Shown: positions 44,590-55,103, counted from the stretch's first letter. The stretch: DNA of 64,000 bases from Draconibacterium mangrovi_A (GCF_037646455.1 NZ_JBBIXN010000008.1:124001-188000), one strand, 5' to 3'. A program made the numbers and translations. Notes: generated from the sequence alone by a model not told the origin.

Positions 44590-45405
44590 ATGTCAGTACA
44601 TAACGAAGTACGTAAGGTAACCACCCACCGTTTGTCGGAAATGAAATTGCGGGATGAAAAGATTTCGATGCTTACTGCCTACGACTATAGCATGGCACAA
44701 TTGGTAGATGAAGCCGGAATTGATGTGATCCTGGTCGGCGATTCGGCCTCGAATGTAATGGCCGGACACACAACTACTTTGCCTATCACTCTGAATGAGA
44801 TGATCTATCACGGAGCTTCGGTTGTGCGTGCTGTAAACCGTGCATTGGTGGTGGTCGATCTGCCATTTGGAACCTACCAGGGGAATTCGCGCGAGGCCTT
44901 AAATTCTGCCATTCGGATAATGAAAGAAACGGCTGCTGATGCTGTTAAACTTGAAGGTGGCGAAGAAGTGCTTGAATCGGTAAAACGAATTCTGTCGGCC
45001 GGAATACCAATTATGGGCCACCTGGGTTTAATGCCCCAATCCATCCATAAATTCGGGACTTACTCCGTGAGAGCCAAAGAAGAAGCGGAAGCTGAAAAAC
45101 TGATTAATGATGCCAAATTGCTGGAAGACGCCGGATGTTTTGCTCTTGTTCTTGAAAAAATTCCGGCCGACTTGGGAAAGAAAGTAGCCGAAGAACTTAA
45201 AATACCGGTGATTGGAATTGGTGCAGGAGGAGGCGTCGACGGACAAGTACTGGTACTACACGATATGCTGGGGATTACACAACAGTTTTCACCGCGCTTT
45301 TTAAGACGCTATCACAATCTTGCCGCCGAAATAAAAGGATCGGTCGGTAATTACATTAACGATGTGAAATCGAAGGATTTCCCGAACGATAAAGAACAAT
45401 ATTAA
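44590..45405 (+). CDS. panB: 3-methyl-2-oxobutanoate hydroxymethyltransferase
   Basis: This first enzyme of pantothenate synthesis transfers a one-carbon unit from methylene-THF to ketoisovalerate. The 271-residue TIM barrel has VGDSASNVMAGHTTTLPIT with the metal ligand aspartates, LPFGTYQ, AVKLEGG and the late GIGAGGGVDGQVLVLHDMLG. Length is normal. No panC or panD is next to it. It is followed by an RluA-family gene 76 bases on. Confidence 0.95.
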   Translation: MSVHNEVRKVTTHRLSEMKLRDEKISMLTAYDYSMAQLVDEAGIDVILVGDSASNVMAGHTTTLPITLNEMIYHGASVVRAVNRALVVVDLPFGTYQGNSREALNSAIRIMKETAADAVKLEGGEEVLESVKRILSAGIPIMGHLGLMPQSIHKFGTYSVRAKEEAEAEKLINDAKLLEDAGCFALVLEKIPADLGKKVAEELKIPVIGIGAGGGVDGQVLVLHDMLGITQQFSPRFLRRYHNLAAEIKGSVGNYINDVKSKDFPNDKEQY

Positions 45406-45480
45406 GGAAGACAGAAGCGAGAAGTTGAAGTTGAGAAACAATCTTCTTTCGTAAGGCTAATAAAAAGCCAGTAACGAACC

Positions 45481-46191
45481 ATGAAAGTCATATACGAAGA
45501 CAATCATATAATTGCCATTAACAAAGCATGCGGCGAAGTCGTTCAAAGCGATAAAACCGGCGACGAAACCGTTATGGATAAGGTGAAAGAATTCCTGAAG
45601 GTAAAATACAATAAACCCGGGAATGTGTACCTGGGGCTTCCGCACCGCCTCGACCGCCCTACCAGCGGACTTTTGATTTTAGCTAAAACAAGCAAGGTGC
45701 TTCCACGACTCAATAAGCTTTTTCAAAGCAAAGGAGCAGTTCATAAAACCTATTGGGCGGTAGTAGATAAACGGCCTCCCAAATATACCGACACACTGGA
45801 GCACTACCTCATTAAAAACCAGGAGCGCAACAGAAGTTATGCTTACAACGAACCAAAAGAAGATGCCAAGTTTGCCAGTCTGACTTATCGTCATGTTGCC
45901 AGTATCGATCGCTATCATTTGCTTGAAATAGAACTACATACCGGGCGACATCACCAGATCAGGGTGCAGTTGCGGCAGATCAAATTGCACATTAAGGGAG
46001 ATCTTAAATACGGTTTCCCACGGTCGAATAAAGACAAGGGCATTCATTTACACGCACGAAAGATCGAATTCGTTCACCCGGTAAAAAAAGAACCACTCAC
46101 CATTATTGCCGATCCGCCAAAAGATCCGGTGTGGGATGAATTTTTGAAAATGTTTCATGCCGGGAAATTCAGTCCGGTAAATCCAGTGTAG
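45481..46191 (+). CDS. RluA-family pseudouridine synthase
   Basis: This 236-residue enzyme converts uridine to pseudouridine in rRNA or tRNA. The catalytic aspartate lies in LPHRLDRPTSGLLILAKT, and the other conserved parts are TGRHHQIRVQLRQI and HLHARKIEF. There is no S4 domain, so it resembles the shorter RluA/TruC-type members. It may be co-transcribed with panB. The exact target site is not determined by the sequence. Confidence 0.93.
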   Translation: MKVIYEDNHIIAINKACGEVVQSDKTGDETVMDKVKEFLKVKYNKPGNVYLGLPHRLDRPTSGLLILAKTSKVLPRLNKLFQSKGAVHKTYWAVVDKRPPKYTDTLEHYLIKNQERNRSYAYNEPKEDAKFASLTYRHVASIDRYHLLEIELHTGRHHQIRVQLRQIKLHIKGDLKYGFPRSNKDKGIHLHARKIEFVHPVKKEPLTIIADPPKDPVWDEFLKMFHAGKFSPVNPV

Positions 46192-46276
46192 CGTAAATTC
46201 AGGTTTAAGGGATTAAACGTTACAGGTCAATCTAAATTTTCTAACTAAAATCAGACTCTGAACTTTAAACGTTGTA

Positions 46277-46759
46277 CTATTTCAGTGCATTCGGTTTGAA
46301 AGCCAGTGGCAACAAGTTTTCGGCACCGTCGAGAATGTGGATTCCATCGCTACCATCGAGAATTATACGAATTGGTTTTTGGAAACGCACTTCGGTTTCT
46401 ACCATCACCTGGCGGCACGATCCGCAAGGCTGTGCAGGTTCTTTCACCTGTCCAGTATGGTTTTGCGCACTCACGGCAAGAACGGCAACCGGTATATCGG
46501 GGTAACGGGCATGCGCATAAAAAAGGGCTACCCGTTCGGCACACAAACCATCTGTAAAATCGGCATTTTCCTGGTTGTTGCCTTTAATAACTTCGCCATT
46601 TTCAAGCAGTACAGCAGCTCCAACCTGAAATTTAGAATACGGTGCATAAGCATTTTTTGCAGCAGATCGTGCAGCCTGAACCAAATTCTTATCGGCCGCT
46701 GTTAACTCATTAATATTATCGTATTCGGTATATTTTATCCTGATTTCCTTTGGACGCAT
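46277..46759 (-). CDS. cdd: Cytidine deaminase
   Basis: This zinc enzyme deaminates cytidine and deoxycytidine to uridine forms. The 160-residue protein has the catalytic motif TDGLCAERVAL (C-A-E) and zinc ligands in PCGSCRQ, plus YAPYSKFQVGAAV. It converges on the RluA-type gene and is single. Length is that of the small tetrameric class with a short N-terminal extension. Confidence 0.95.
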   Translation of the reverse strand: MRPKEIRIKYTEYDNINELTAADKNLVQAARSAAKNAYAPYSKFQVGAAVLLENGEVIKGNNQENADFTDGLCAERVALFYAHARYPDIPVAVLAVSAQNHTGQVKEPAQPCGSCRQVMVETEVRFQKPIRIILDGSDGIHILDGAENLLPLAFKPNALK

Positions 46760-46829
46760 AGCTCAGATTTTTATCAAATGTACAATTTAAATCCAATTTC
46801 AATACCAACTAGAATTCTTTGAGCCATAA

Positions 46830-46857
46830 AAACCCCGGAGAATATTCCCCGGGGTTT
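46830..46857 (-). terminator. Rho-independent terminator of the pectinesterase gene
   Basis: AAACCCCGG-N10-CCGGGGTTT forms a nine-pair stem, with a short T-rich stretch after it on the minus strand (TTTTAT). It is 20 bases past the stop at 46877. Confidence 0.75.
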
Positions 46858-46876
46858 ACTTTTTATTTCTGCTGTT

Positions 46877-49800
46877 TTATTGCACGAAAACTTTGACTGC
46901 TAATGTTCCCTTTTCGTCAGCTAACCTAACAACGCAAATACCTTGTTTTGCTGGAAGAACAGTATCCTCGTTAACTTCATGAATTTGCAATAATGAACCA
47001 TTCAGACTGTATACCTTAACATGAGTCTCTGAGTGAACATTAACTATATGCAATTCTTCTCTACCTGCAAATACTCTTGCTGCAGGTTCCGTTTGCGGTG
47101 TGAAATGAATACCTGTTTCATTATCCTTTGCAATGAGGTCTGGTAATGGATCCCAACTGTCATTTCCTCTCGTAAAGTTGAATGTAGTAATATCGGTTCC
47201 ATCAGAAAGTTTAGGCTCGGTTAATACTGTTGACCAAGAGGCACGGCTTGAAGAATTGTCTTCGCCTGATTCTTCAATAGTACCGAATTCGTACATGTAT
47301 GGAGACTCTCCACCCAAGGTGCTTTTCCATCCTTCAGGACTGATCAGCGATTTATTTTCATATCCCGGATAATTCGACGTTTCCACCATGGTATTGTAAA
47401 ACACCACTTCGCTTGTATTGGCCTGCCATGGTCGTCCAAAATAACCGGGCTTTGACAAATATTCCGAGGCCGTTTCCACACCCGGCTCAGGAGAAGTAAC
47501 GGTACATTCATACATCAGATATCCTCGCCCGCTATTATGCTGGGCAGCGGTCAAATAGGAAGCGTCGGAGCTTGCATCGCTGGTATTCATCACAAGATCA
47601 GTTTTATAAAAAACTGCCAACATAGCACCGAACAAATAGTCAACAGCTCCCATCATGGCACCTTTATAAGCTACAACCCGGGCAGGACCACTTCCGTAAA
47701 ATGAATCCTGACGACCAACTACGCGACATTTATTCAAGATCACTTTGTCAGCACTTCCTGTAAGTGCAATTGCTGCAGCACGCTCAACAAAACTTCTGTC
47801 CTGAACCGCAGTGTTTCCTTCGTCAGTCGGACGTTCTCCTTTACCTCCCGATTCCCACATCACAATAATGTCTTCTGATTCTTTTTTGGAAATGTATTGA
47901 TTAAAGGAATTTTCGAAAATAATATGATCGGCCTCGAATCCCGCGGCAGAAATAACTACAGTTGCATTCCAATAAGATCCGTTGGTTGTTCCGGCACCTT
48001 TATTTACGTAAGTGAAATAACCATTTTCCTTGTTTACACGAAGTACTTCAGCATTCCATTTCTGATCGTCGTTCATGCTATAGTAACTGTATCCGTGTCC
48101 GTAATATGAAGTTACCCGCACAGCATTAGCTGAGATATCCACTCCTTTGTTCAACAAGTCAATATCAGGATCAGCTGCGGCATTGATCAGGCTTACATTT
48201 GGCACATCCACAACTAACATCTCTTCATAATTTCCCGGATCGACCATAATTTTTACGCGCTCGTCATTCGGACGATTCATGATTCGAACAGCTTCGAGTG
48301 CTTCATTAATCGTTTGGTAATCCTTATCGACACCCACTGTAATTACCGATGCAAAATCGACAACACTTCCCACTAATATATTAGTAAAATAAGTTGTACC
48401 GGAACCTAGTGTTATAGTAACATAACCATCTTCCGAACCATTATAAATGTACTCAGTCGATTCAACAGTACTCGTGCTTCCGCTGGAAGTGGTGATCGGA
48501 TTACCGCCTTCGATAGAAAAGTTAGCTGAATAATAATAACTTACAATTACCTTTTCGCCCGCCTGAACAGGAACCATAATGGTAGCATCTGTTTTGGCGG
48601 CCAGATGACCTTTCGCAACTTCGTTGTAAACATCGCCTGTAAACTTTAATCCTTTGTATGCCGGATCTCCATTTGAAATCACTTTGTCATTAAATGCCCA
48701 GTTTTTCACCCTTATGAATTCCAAATCTTTCGAAGTTTCCATGCCATCAACAGTTAGATTGGAAGTCAACCCGAGTTCTATCGGATAATCATCCATCCCA
48801 CTATAAGCAATACTGTAAGTTCCATCGCGAAGCAGAACTGAATCAACATTTTCAAAAGTATATGAATAGCCTTCTTCATACAGATTTGTAAAGGTCAGAC
48901 CAAGATTGGCAACTTGCTCTTCACTCAATCCGCTTGCGTTAATGGAAACTTTATAGTTAGGTTTAAGCTCGAAAACAATATCAGAACTTGCATCTGCAGG
49001 ATCAATACTTATCGTATCCAAAAGAATATAGAAATCATTTACACCTGATGCAGAGATCGTATAAAGACAGTTGGGTTCAAGCATTACTGAATATGTTGAA
49101 CTATCAGCTATTACCACCGGTTCGGGGACAAATATCTTGTGCAGCGAAGTATCCGGAGTAAACATCAGACCAAGGTCAGCAACATTATCGTCCAAACCAA
49201 TAAGAGAACCACTTAAGGTGTAAAGTTCAACTTTAAGCAAGGTTACGTCGAAAGTAGTTGTGCTATTTGTTACATACAATTCTTTGCTGCTGCTGATAAT
49301 AAATCCATTTGCATCCGATAAGCTCAGCATGTAACCTTCACCTTTTGGCAGATCAATTTCGTAAGATGTTTCACCCATCTCAGCTGTCCAGCTTTTACCG
49401 GCCTCGTTAGTAAACACAAGGGCATAATTTTCAGGAATTCCCGAAGCCATACTCGTGTCAATTGTTCCGCTTATTGTCTGATATGCAGCATCGCTTCTGT
49501 AAATCCTGTAATAACTTGGTTTATCCTGGCTATCGTAAATGTGATAGGTTCCGGCTGCTTTGGCCACAAATTTCAGTTCCGTTAATTCGCCGGGCAGATC
49601 AAGAACGTCGGTTTGCACTTCCGGATCAGAAACATATTCAAAATGAATTCTTCCACCGCCGTTCTGCGCTAACATCATCAATGTTACCTCATCATCTTCA
49701 CTCAAGGCCAAACTAAAATAACGCCCAGTGGCACCGGCCGAGTTCACATAAACACGACCTGTATAACCTTCAACACCGCTCAAATTCTCGTCGTAACGTG

Positions 49801-52387
49801 TGAGAATGGTATTCGAGGTCCGGAGACGATCGTTATGCGCACCAACCCAACTTAGGGCGCCTGCGGTAAAGCTACTTGGTAACACGTTACCCGAAGAACC
49901 TACTTCGATTGATGCATCGTACCAGGAATTAATCATTTCTTCGCTAAGCTGATTTTTATAAATCGTGCTATCGAGTTGTTCCGCACCAAAATCCCAAACA
50001 TCAATTTTCCCGCTTGAAGGTTCTAATTCGGCTGCATTTTCAATAGTCATTCCATGAATATAAACAGCTCCGCCTGAAGACAAAGTTGCTTTAAGCGTTC
50101 CGGCCGGCCCCGTGTAAGCAAAACTTACAGCAAATCCATCGGCACCTCCATTATTATCTGCAGCAATAGTGCCCAATTCTGCATCTTCCGAATCAGTGAA
50201 AGTGAAAACAGAACCAGCCGTACTGTACGTGCAAGTAACAAATGTTATAATGGCATCGCCGGCTACTTTTATTTCGAAAGAATTACCATCGTAAACAACC
50301 ACTCCATGCGTAGCATCGTGATACCAGAATTGCTTGGTTTCATTACTTTTGATATTTAAAATTCCGTCGGCAGTGTAAAAATCATCATACATTATTGTAG
50401 TGTTCTGCGGCATTTCACTTCCGTCGGCAAAGTTGTAAGTATAGGTTTTTCCCGGTTCAGCTTCAACGGCTATACTATTGTCAATTACAATAAACCTGAA
50501 AGTAGTTGGCAATGTTTCTTCATCAGAATAAGTCACCGCAAGCGAGTCGTTACTAATGGTCACATTTGCTATATCACCTGTAAATTCAGGGGTGAAAGAG
50601 GAAAGTGGATTTCCCCCCAGATCAATCGCAATTTGTGCTTCCTCGGCACCCTTTCTTCTCACTGTTCCGGAAGACAAAGTTAAAGTTGCATCACTACTGC
50701 TATTTTCACCGGCAGTTAAACCAATTTCAGTACCATTAATCGTTATTGTTCCGGTTTTCTGTATCCACTCTTTTGTTTTCACCGCACCCGGAATAACCTC
50801 AATCAAAGGCAGATAAACATCAGAATCTCCGCCTACGGCTTTAAAAACAAGTGTATCTGCGGCATCACCAGTGTATGAAAATTCGTAGGTATCGCTTAGA
50901 TCATTAACAACTTTCGTTGATTGTTCCGATGGATCTAAAGGAGTTCCATCAGATGTTTCTCCACTCATTGATAAACTGGAATACTCTGATCCTAAAAACT
51001 TAACTGTACAACTTCCGGTAACAGCAATTTTGATTTCGGCATTCAATTTCATATTCAAGCCGTAAGATTCACTATGATAGCTGTAAGTTCCACTTAGTTT
51101 GAGTGAGCCATCAATTGTCTGTCCATTGGCAATAATACTTCCGTCTCTAAAATCGTAAGCAACCGGTACTTCTAACGGAACAACCTCAATTAAAGGAAGA
51201 TAAACATCAGATCCTGATCCTGTTGCCGTAAATACCAAGGTATCGGCAAAACCATAATAAACAAATTCATAAGTATCGCTTAAATCATTGTCAACCTTCG
51301 TGGATTGTTCTGTCGGGTCAAGAGGCGCTCCACCTGAAGTTGCTCCACTCATCGACAAGCTGGAATACTCTGAACCCAAAAATTTGATTTTACAACTGCC
51401 TGATACCGCTATTTTTATTTCGGCCCCTAATTTCATGTTTAAGCCGTAACTTTCGCTGTGATGACTGTAAGTTCCACTCAATTTCAATGAACCATCATCG
51501 GTCTGTCCACTCGCAATTATAGTACCGTCCCTGAAATCATACTCAACTACCGGATCAGATGGGATAACCTGAATTAACGGAAGATAAACATCCGATCCTG
51601 ATCCGGTGGCAGTAAATATCAATGTATCAGCACTTCCCTGGTATGAAAATTCGTAGGTATCGCTTAGATCATTAACAACTTTCGTTGATTGTTCCGATGG
51701 ATCTAAAGGAGTTCCATCAGATGTTTCTCCACTCATTGATAAACTGGAATACTCCGATCCTAAAAACTTAACAGTACAACTTCCGGTAACAGCAATTTTT
51801 ATTTCGGCTCCTATTTTCATATTCAAGCCGTAATTTTCGCTGTGATGACTGTATGTTCCGCTTAATTTTAATGAACCGTCATCTGTTTGTCCATTTGCAA
51901 TGATGGCACCATCTCTGAAATCATAATTCGAGGTGGATGTTACCACTTCAATTAATGGAAGATACACATCAGATCCATCTCCCACAGCTGTAAAAATTAA
52001 GGTATCGGCACCTCCGGTATACGAAAACTCGTAGGTATCGCTTAGATCGTTGGTAACCTTGGTAGCCTGTTCTGAAGGATCGAGTGCTGTTCCACCAGAT
52101 GTTTCTCCACTCATCGATAAGCTGGAATACTCTGATCCTAAAAACTTAACAGTACAACTTCCTACTACCACAATTTTAATCTGCGCACCGGATTTCAGGT
52201 CCAGGCCGTAAGTTGTACCGTGATGGTTAAAGGTTCCAGTCAAGGTTAATAAACCATCATCACTTTGTCCGTTTGTAATAATAGTTCCGTCCCGGAAATC
52301 GTAAGAATAAGAACTAAAAGATTGCCCGCTTGCAAAAACAATCGCTGCAAACAGAGCAAGAACTAAAAAAGTAATTCTTTTTTTCAT
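46877..52387 (-). CDS. Giant multidomain pectinesterase (CE8) with tandem N-terminal modules
   Basis: This 1836-residue secreted protein begins with a signal peptide (residues 1-21). Four near-identical modules start at Y29, Y155, Y283 and Y411, about 127 residues each, with the core DFRDG...LGSEYSSLSMSG...SDVYLPLIEV. A diverged, related region (NFADGSEMPQ...) and other beta domains follow. The C-terminal pectin methylesterase domain (from about 1349) keeps GRQDSFYGSG (Q and D near 1560), GAVDYLFG (nucleophilic D near 1583) and FGRPWQ (R near 1652). The end (VKVYSLNGSLLQ...VKVFVQ) is type IX sorting-like. It should act at the cell surface on pectin or a similar uronate polymer. No other polysaccharide-utilisation genes adjoin it. 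Confidence 0.9.
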   Translation of the reverse strand: MKKRITFLVLALFAAIVFASGQSFSSYSYDFRDGTIITNGQSDDGLLTLTGTFNHHGTTYGLDLKSGAQIKIVVVGSCTVKFLGSEYSSLSMSGETSGGTALDPSEQATKVTNDLSDTYEFSYTGGADTLIFTAVGDGSDVYLPLIEVVTSTSNYDFRDGAIIANGQTDDGSLKLSGTYSHHSENYGLNMKIGAEIKIAVTGSCTVKFLGSEYSSLSMSGETSDGTPLDPSEQSTKVVNDLSDTYEFSYQGSADTLIFTATGSGSDVYLPLIQVIPSDPVVEYDFRDGTIIASGQTDDGSLKLSGTYSHHSESYGLNMKLGAEIKIAVSGSCKIKFLGSEYSSLSMSGATSGGAPLDPTEQSTKVDNDLSDTYEFVYYGFADTLVFTATGSGSDVYLPLIEVVPLEVPVAYDFRDGSIIANGQTIDGSLKLSGTYSYHSESYGLNMKLNAEIKIAVTGSCTVKFLGSEYSSLSMSGETSDGTPLDPSEQSTKVVNDLSDTYEFSYTGDAADTLVFKAVGGDSDVYLPLIEVIPGAVKTKEWIQKTGTITINGTEIGLTAGENSSSDATLTLSSGTVRRKGAEEAQIAIDLGGNPLSSFTPEFTGDIANVTISNDSLAVTYSDEETLPTTFRFIVIDNSIAVEAEPGKTYTYNFADGSEMPQNTTIMYDDFYTADGILNIKSNETKQFWYHDATHGVVVYDGNSFEIKVAGDAIITFVTCTYSTAGSVFTFTDSEDAELGTIAADNNGGADGFAVSFAYTGPAGTLKATLSSGGAVYIHGMTIENAAELEPSSGKIDVWDFGAEQLDSTIYKNQLSEEMINSWYDASIEVGSSGNVLPSSFTAGALSWVGAHNDRLRTSNTILTRYDENLSGVEGYTGRVYVNSAGATGRYFSLALSEDDEVTLMMLAQNGGGRIHFEYVSDPEVQTDVLDLPGELTELKFVAKAAGTYHIYDSQDKPSYYRIYRSDAAYQTISGTIDTSMASGIPENYALVFTNEAGKSWTAEMGETSYEIDLPKGEGYMLSLSDANGFIISSSKELYVTNSTTTFDVTLLKVELYTLSGSLIGLDDNVADLGLMFTPDTSLHKIFVPEPVVIADSSTYSVMLEPNCLYTISASGVNDFYILLDTISIDPADASSDIVFELKPNYKVSINASGLSEEQVANLGLTFTNLYEEGYSYTFENVDSVLLRDGTYSIAYSGMDDYPIELGLTSNLTVDGMETSKDLEFIRVKNWAFNDKVISNGDPAYKGLKFTGDVYNEVAKGHLAAKTDATIMVPVQAGEKVIVSYYYSANFSIEGGNPITTSSGSTSTVESTEYIYNGSEDGYVTITLGSGTTYFTNILVGSVVDFASVITVGVDKDYQTINEALEAVRIMNRPNDERVKIMVDPGNYEEMLVVDVPNVSLINAAADPDIDLLNKGVDISANAVRVTSYYGHGYSYYSMNDDQKWNAEVLRVNKENGYFTYVNKGAGTTNGSYWNATVVISAAGFEADHIIFENSFNQYISKKESEDIIVMWESGGKGERPTDEGNTAVQDRSFVERAAAIALTGSADKVILNKCRVVGRQDSFYGSGPARVVAYKGAMMGAVDYLFGAMLAVFYKTDLVMNTSDASSDASYLTAAQHNSGRGYLMYECTVTSPEPGVETASEYLSKPGYFGRPWQANTSEVVFYNTMVETSNYPGYENKSLISPEGWKSTLGGESPYMYEFGTIEESGEDNSSSRASWSTVLTEPKLSDGTDITTFNFTRGNDSWDPLPDLIAKDNETGIHFTPQTEPAARVFAGREELHIVNVHSETHVKVYSLNGSLLQIHEVNEDTVLPAKQGICVVRLADEKGTLAVKVFVQ
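50789..52303 (-). repeat. Four tandem module-encoding DNA repeats in the pectinesterase gene
   Basis: The DNA encoding the four modules repeats with a period of 378-384 bases. Modules 2 and 4 share a 114-base identical tract (51641-51754 and 50873-50986), 768 bases apart, i.e. exactly two modules. Module 3, between them, is clearly more different. This points to recent conversion or unequal exchange between non-adjacent modules. Confidence 0.85.
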
Positions 52388-52661
52388 AAGTATTATGTTT
52401 GATATAGTTTGAATTCAATTCAGGACCTAAAAGTACTTATACAACCACCGATGAGTCGTTATAAAAAATCGCAAAAAGCGGGATATTCTTCCCAACTTTT
52501 AAAGAAAATGCTTTTAAGCTTCAGTTTAAGCCATTCGGTTGTATTTTAGAGATATACTGTTACAATAAAATTCACGTTGTTTTGTTTATAAAAAACAGAA
52601 AAGGACGTAATGACAATTCAAAGAAGCATCTATTTTTGAATCTGTATTGAAGCAGTTAAAC

Positions 52662-53591
52662 ATGAAACTACTATTTGTAACAACATTCTTTATCATACTT
52701 TCAATTTTTAGTACTGCCCAGATTAGCCGTACCGAATACATCCGGCGCTATCAGTTGCTAGCCATCGAAGAGATGAACCGGAGCGGAATACCGGCCAGCA
52801 TCACCATGGCCCAGGGTTGTCTTGAGTCGGGAAACGGAAACAGTGAGTTGTCGCGCAAATCGAACAACCACTTTGGCATTAAATGCAAAAAAAGCTGGCG
52901 GGGCAAAAAAGTGTATTACGACGACGACCACAGAAATGAATGTTTTCGCAGCTACACATCGGTTGAAGAATCGTACATCGATCACACCAACTTTTTAATG
53001 GATAATCCGCGCTACGCCGATCTGTTCAGGTTAGATCATACCGATTATAAAGGCTGGGCAAAAGGATTAAAAAAGGCGGGTTATGCCACCGCGCACGATT
53101 ACGATAAACGCCTGATAAGAATTATCGAAGAAAACAAACTTCACCGCCTCGACCTGCGTATGACCTTTAACGAAATGAGTGCTTTTGAGCAAAAGAGCAT
53201 GGGCAAAAGCATGTCATCCACGCTGAGCATCAATCCGTACAATTCACACGAAGTAATAAAAATGAACCGCGTAAAAGCCGTTGTAGCTAAAAAAGGCGAT
53301 ACTTTCGAGATGATTGCACAGGAACTTGGCCTTAACGACTGGGAATTGTACAATTACAACGACCGCAAACCGGGTTACCGTCCTGTTCCAAACGAAGTGA
53401 TTTATATTAAACCGAAGAAATCGAAATCGAAAACAAGGGAAACACATCGTGCCCAGGCGGGGGAGTCAATGCATTTTATTTCGCAGATGTACGGTATAAA
53501 ATTAAAATCGCTTTACCGCAAAAACAGGATGAGTCCGGGAGAACAACCTGTAGCGGGACAAATCATTCAACTTCAAAAAAAGAAACGTTAG
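52662..53591 (+). CDS. Glucosaminidase-domain protein with two LysM motifs
   Basis: This secreted cell-wall hydrolase (309 residues) has a signal peptide (KLLFVTTFFIILSIFSTA), a glucosaminidase domain of the FlgJ/LytG type (SITMAQGCLESGNGNSELS with the likely catalytic E, and NNHFGIKC), and two LysM motifs at the C-terminus (VVAKKGDTFEMIAQELGL and RAQAGESMHFISQMYGI) for peptidoglycan binding. A TTG opens the frame five codons earlier; I used the ATG. It is monocistronic, 141 bases before the tyrS ATG. Confidence 0.92.
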   Translation: MKLLFVTTFFIILSIFSTAQISRTEYIRRYQLLAIEEMNRSGIPASITMAQGCLESGNGNSELSRKSNNHFGIKCKKSWRGKKVYYDDDHRNECFRSYTSVEESYIDHTNFLMDNPRYADLFRLDHTDYKGWAKGLKKAGYATAHDYDKRLIRIIEENKLHRLDLRMTFNEMSAFEQKSMGKSMSSTLSINPYNSHEVIKMNRVKAVVAKKGDTFEMIAQELGLNDWELYNYNDRKPGYRPVPNEVIYIKPKKSKSKTRETHRAQAGESMHFISQMYGIKLKSLYRKNRMSPGEQPVAGQIIQLQKKKR

Positions 53592-53731
53592 TACATTTTA
53601 ACTACTTTCTGCAGGTCTTGAAAAAGACGGTATAAATTCTTGTGCTTAACGCTCACTTTGTTTTCGGGGATTTACCTCGGTTTACGGCTGCATTTTATAT
53701 ATTTGCGCAAATTTTAATAAACGATTTTCCG

Positions 53732-55024
53732 ATGAACTTTGTAGAAGAGCTGAAATGGAGGGGGATGTTACACGATATCATGCCCGGAACTGAAGAACAA
53801 TTGCAAAAAGAAATGACAACAGCCTATGTAGGTTTCGATCCTACAGCCGAGTCGTTGCACATTGGAAGTCTAGCTCCAATCATTTTGCTTAAACGTTTTC
53901 AACTTGCCGGCCACAAGCCGATTGCTCTTGTTGGTGGTGCAACCGGTATGATTGGTGATCCTTCAGGCAAATCGCAGGAACGCAATTTACTGAACGAAGA
54001 TACACTGGAACGGAACTTAAACGGGATAAAAAAGCAGCTTTCGAAATTTATCGATTTTGACAGTGACAGCGAAAATAAAGCCCTGATGGTAAATAATTAC
54101 GACTGGATGAAGGAACTTACTTTTCTGGAATTCATTCGTGACATCGGAAAACACATTACCGTAAATTACATGATGGCCAAAGATTCGGTAAAAAAACGTC
54201 TTAATCCGGATGCAAAAGCGGGCATGTCGTTTACCGAATTTACCTACCAGCTTGTTCAGGGATACGACTTTTACTGGTTAAACCAAAACGTGGGATGTAA
54301 GCTGCAAATGGGTGGATCTGACCAGTGGGGAAACATTACGACCGGAACCGAACTGATCCGACGGAAATCGAATGGTGAAGCTTTTGCTCTAACCATCCCC
54401 TTGATCAAGAAAACCGACGGAACAAAATTCGGAAAAACCGAAACGGGGAACGTTTGGCTCGATCCGAATTTAACATCGCCGTATAAATTTTACCAGTTCT
54501 GGCTGAATACTACCGACGAAGATGCTGCAAATTACATCAAGATTTTTACATTCCTCAACAAAGAAGAAATCGATGCTTTGATTGGTGAACATCAGGAAGC
54601 ACCGCATGCTCGTTCACTTCAGAAAAAACTCGCCGAGGAAATCACTACAATGGTGCACTCGCGCGAAGAATACGAAATGGCAGTTGAAGCTTCGCAAATA
54701 TTGTTTGGGAAAGGAACTGCCGAACAACTTCGGAAATTAAACGAGAGTACATTTTTATCGGTATTTGAAGGTGTTCCTCAATTTCAGATCAGTAAAAATG
54801 AACTGAATGACGGAATAAATGTGATCGATCTTCTGGCCGATACAACCAGTATATTCCCTTCAAAAGGAGAACTGCGCCGAACCATAAAAGGAAACGGTTT
54901 GAGCATTAATAAAGAAAAGGTGACAAATCCGGACTTAAACATTGATGCTGAGTACCTTATCGGCGGCAAATACATTTTGGCTCAGAAAGGGAAAAAGAAC
55001 TACTTTCTAATCATAGCTGAATAA
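53732..55024 (+). CDS. tyrS: Tyrosyl-tRNA synthetase
   Basis: This class I synthetase charges tRNA-Tyr. The HIGH-type motif is HIGS in VGFDPTAESLHIGSLAP, the KMSKS-type motif is KFGKT, the tyrosine pocket has the typical YQLVQGYDFYWLN stretch, and an S4 RNA-binding domain closes the C-terminus (GLSINKEKVTNPDLNI). A frame of 30 more codons upstream is not family-like, so I start at MNFVEELKWRG, giving 430 residues. Confidence 0.96.
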   Translation: MNFVEELKWRGMLHDIMPGTEEQLQKEMTTAYVGFDPTAESLHIGSLAPIILLKRFQLAGHKPIALVGGATGMIGDPSGKSQERNLLNEDTLERNLNGIKKQLSKFIDFDSDSENKALMVNNYDWMKELTFLEFIRDIGKHITVNYMMAKDSVKKRLNPDAKAGMSFTEFTYQLVQGYDFYWLNQNVGCKLQMGGSDQWGNITTGTELIRRKSNGEAFALTIPLIKKTDGTKFGKTETGNVWLDPNLTSPYKFYQFWLNTTDEDAANYIKIFTFLNKEEIDALIGEHQEAPHARSLQKKLAEEITTMVHSREEYEMAVEASQILFGKGTAEQLRKLNESTFLSVFEGVPQFQISKNELNDGINVIDLLADTTSIFPSKGELRRTIKGNGLSINKEKVTNPDLNIDAEYLIGGKYILAQKGKKNYFLIIAE

Positions 55025-55103
55025 GCATTTTTTATAAATAACAGTGATACTAAAAATCAATCGTTTTCGTTGAGATTACACGATCGAATTGAAACCACAA
55101 TCT

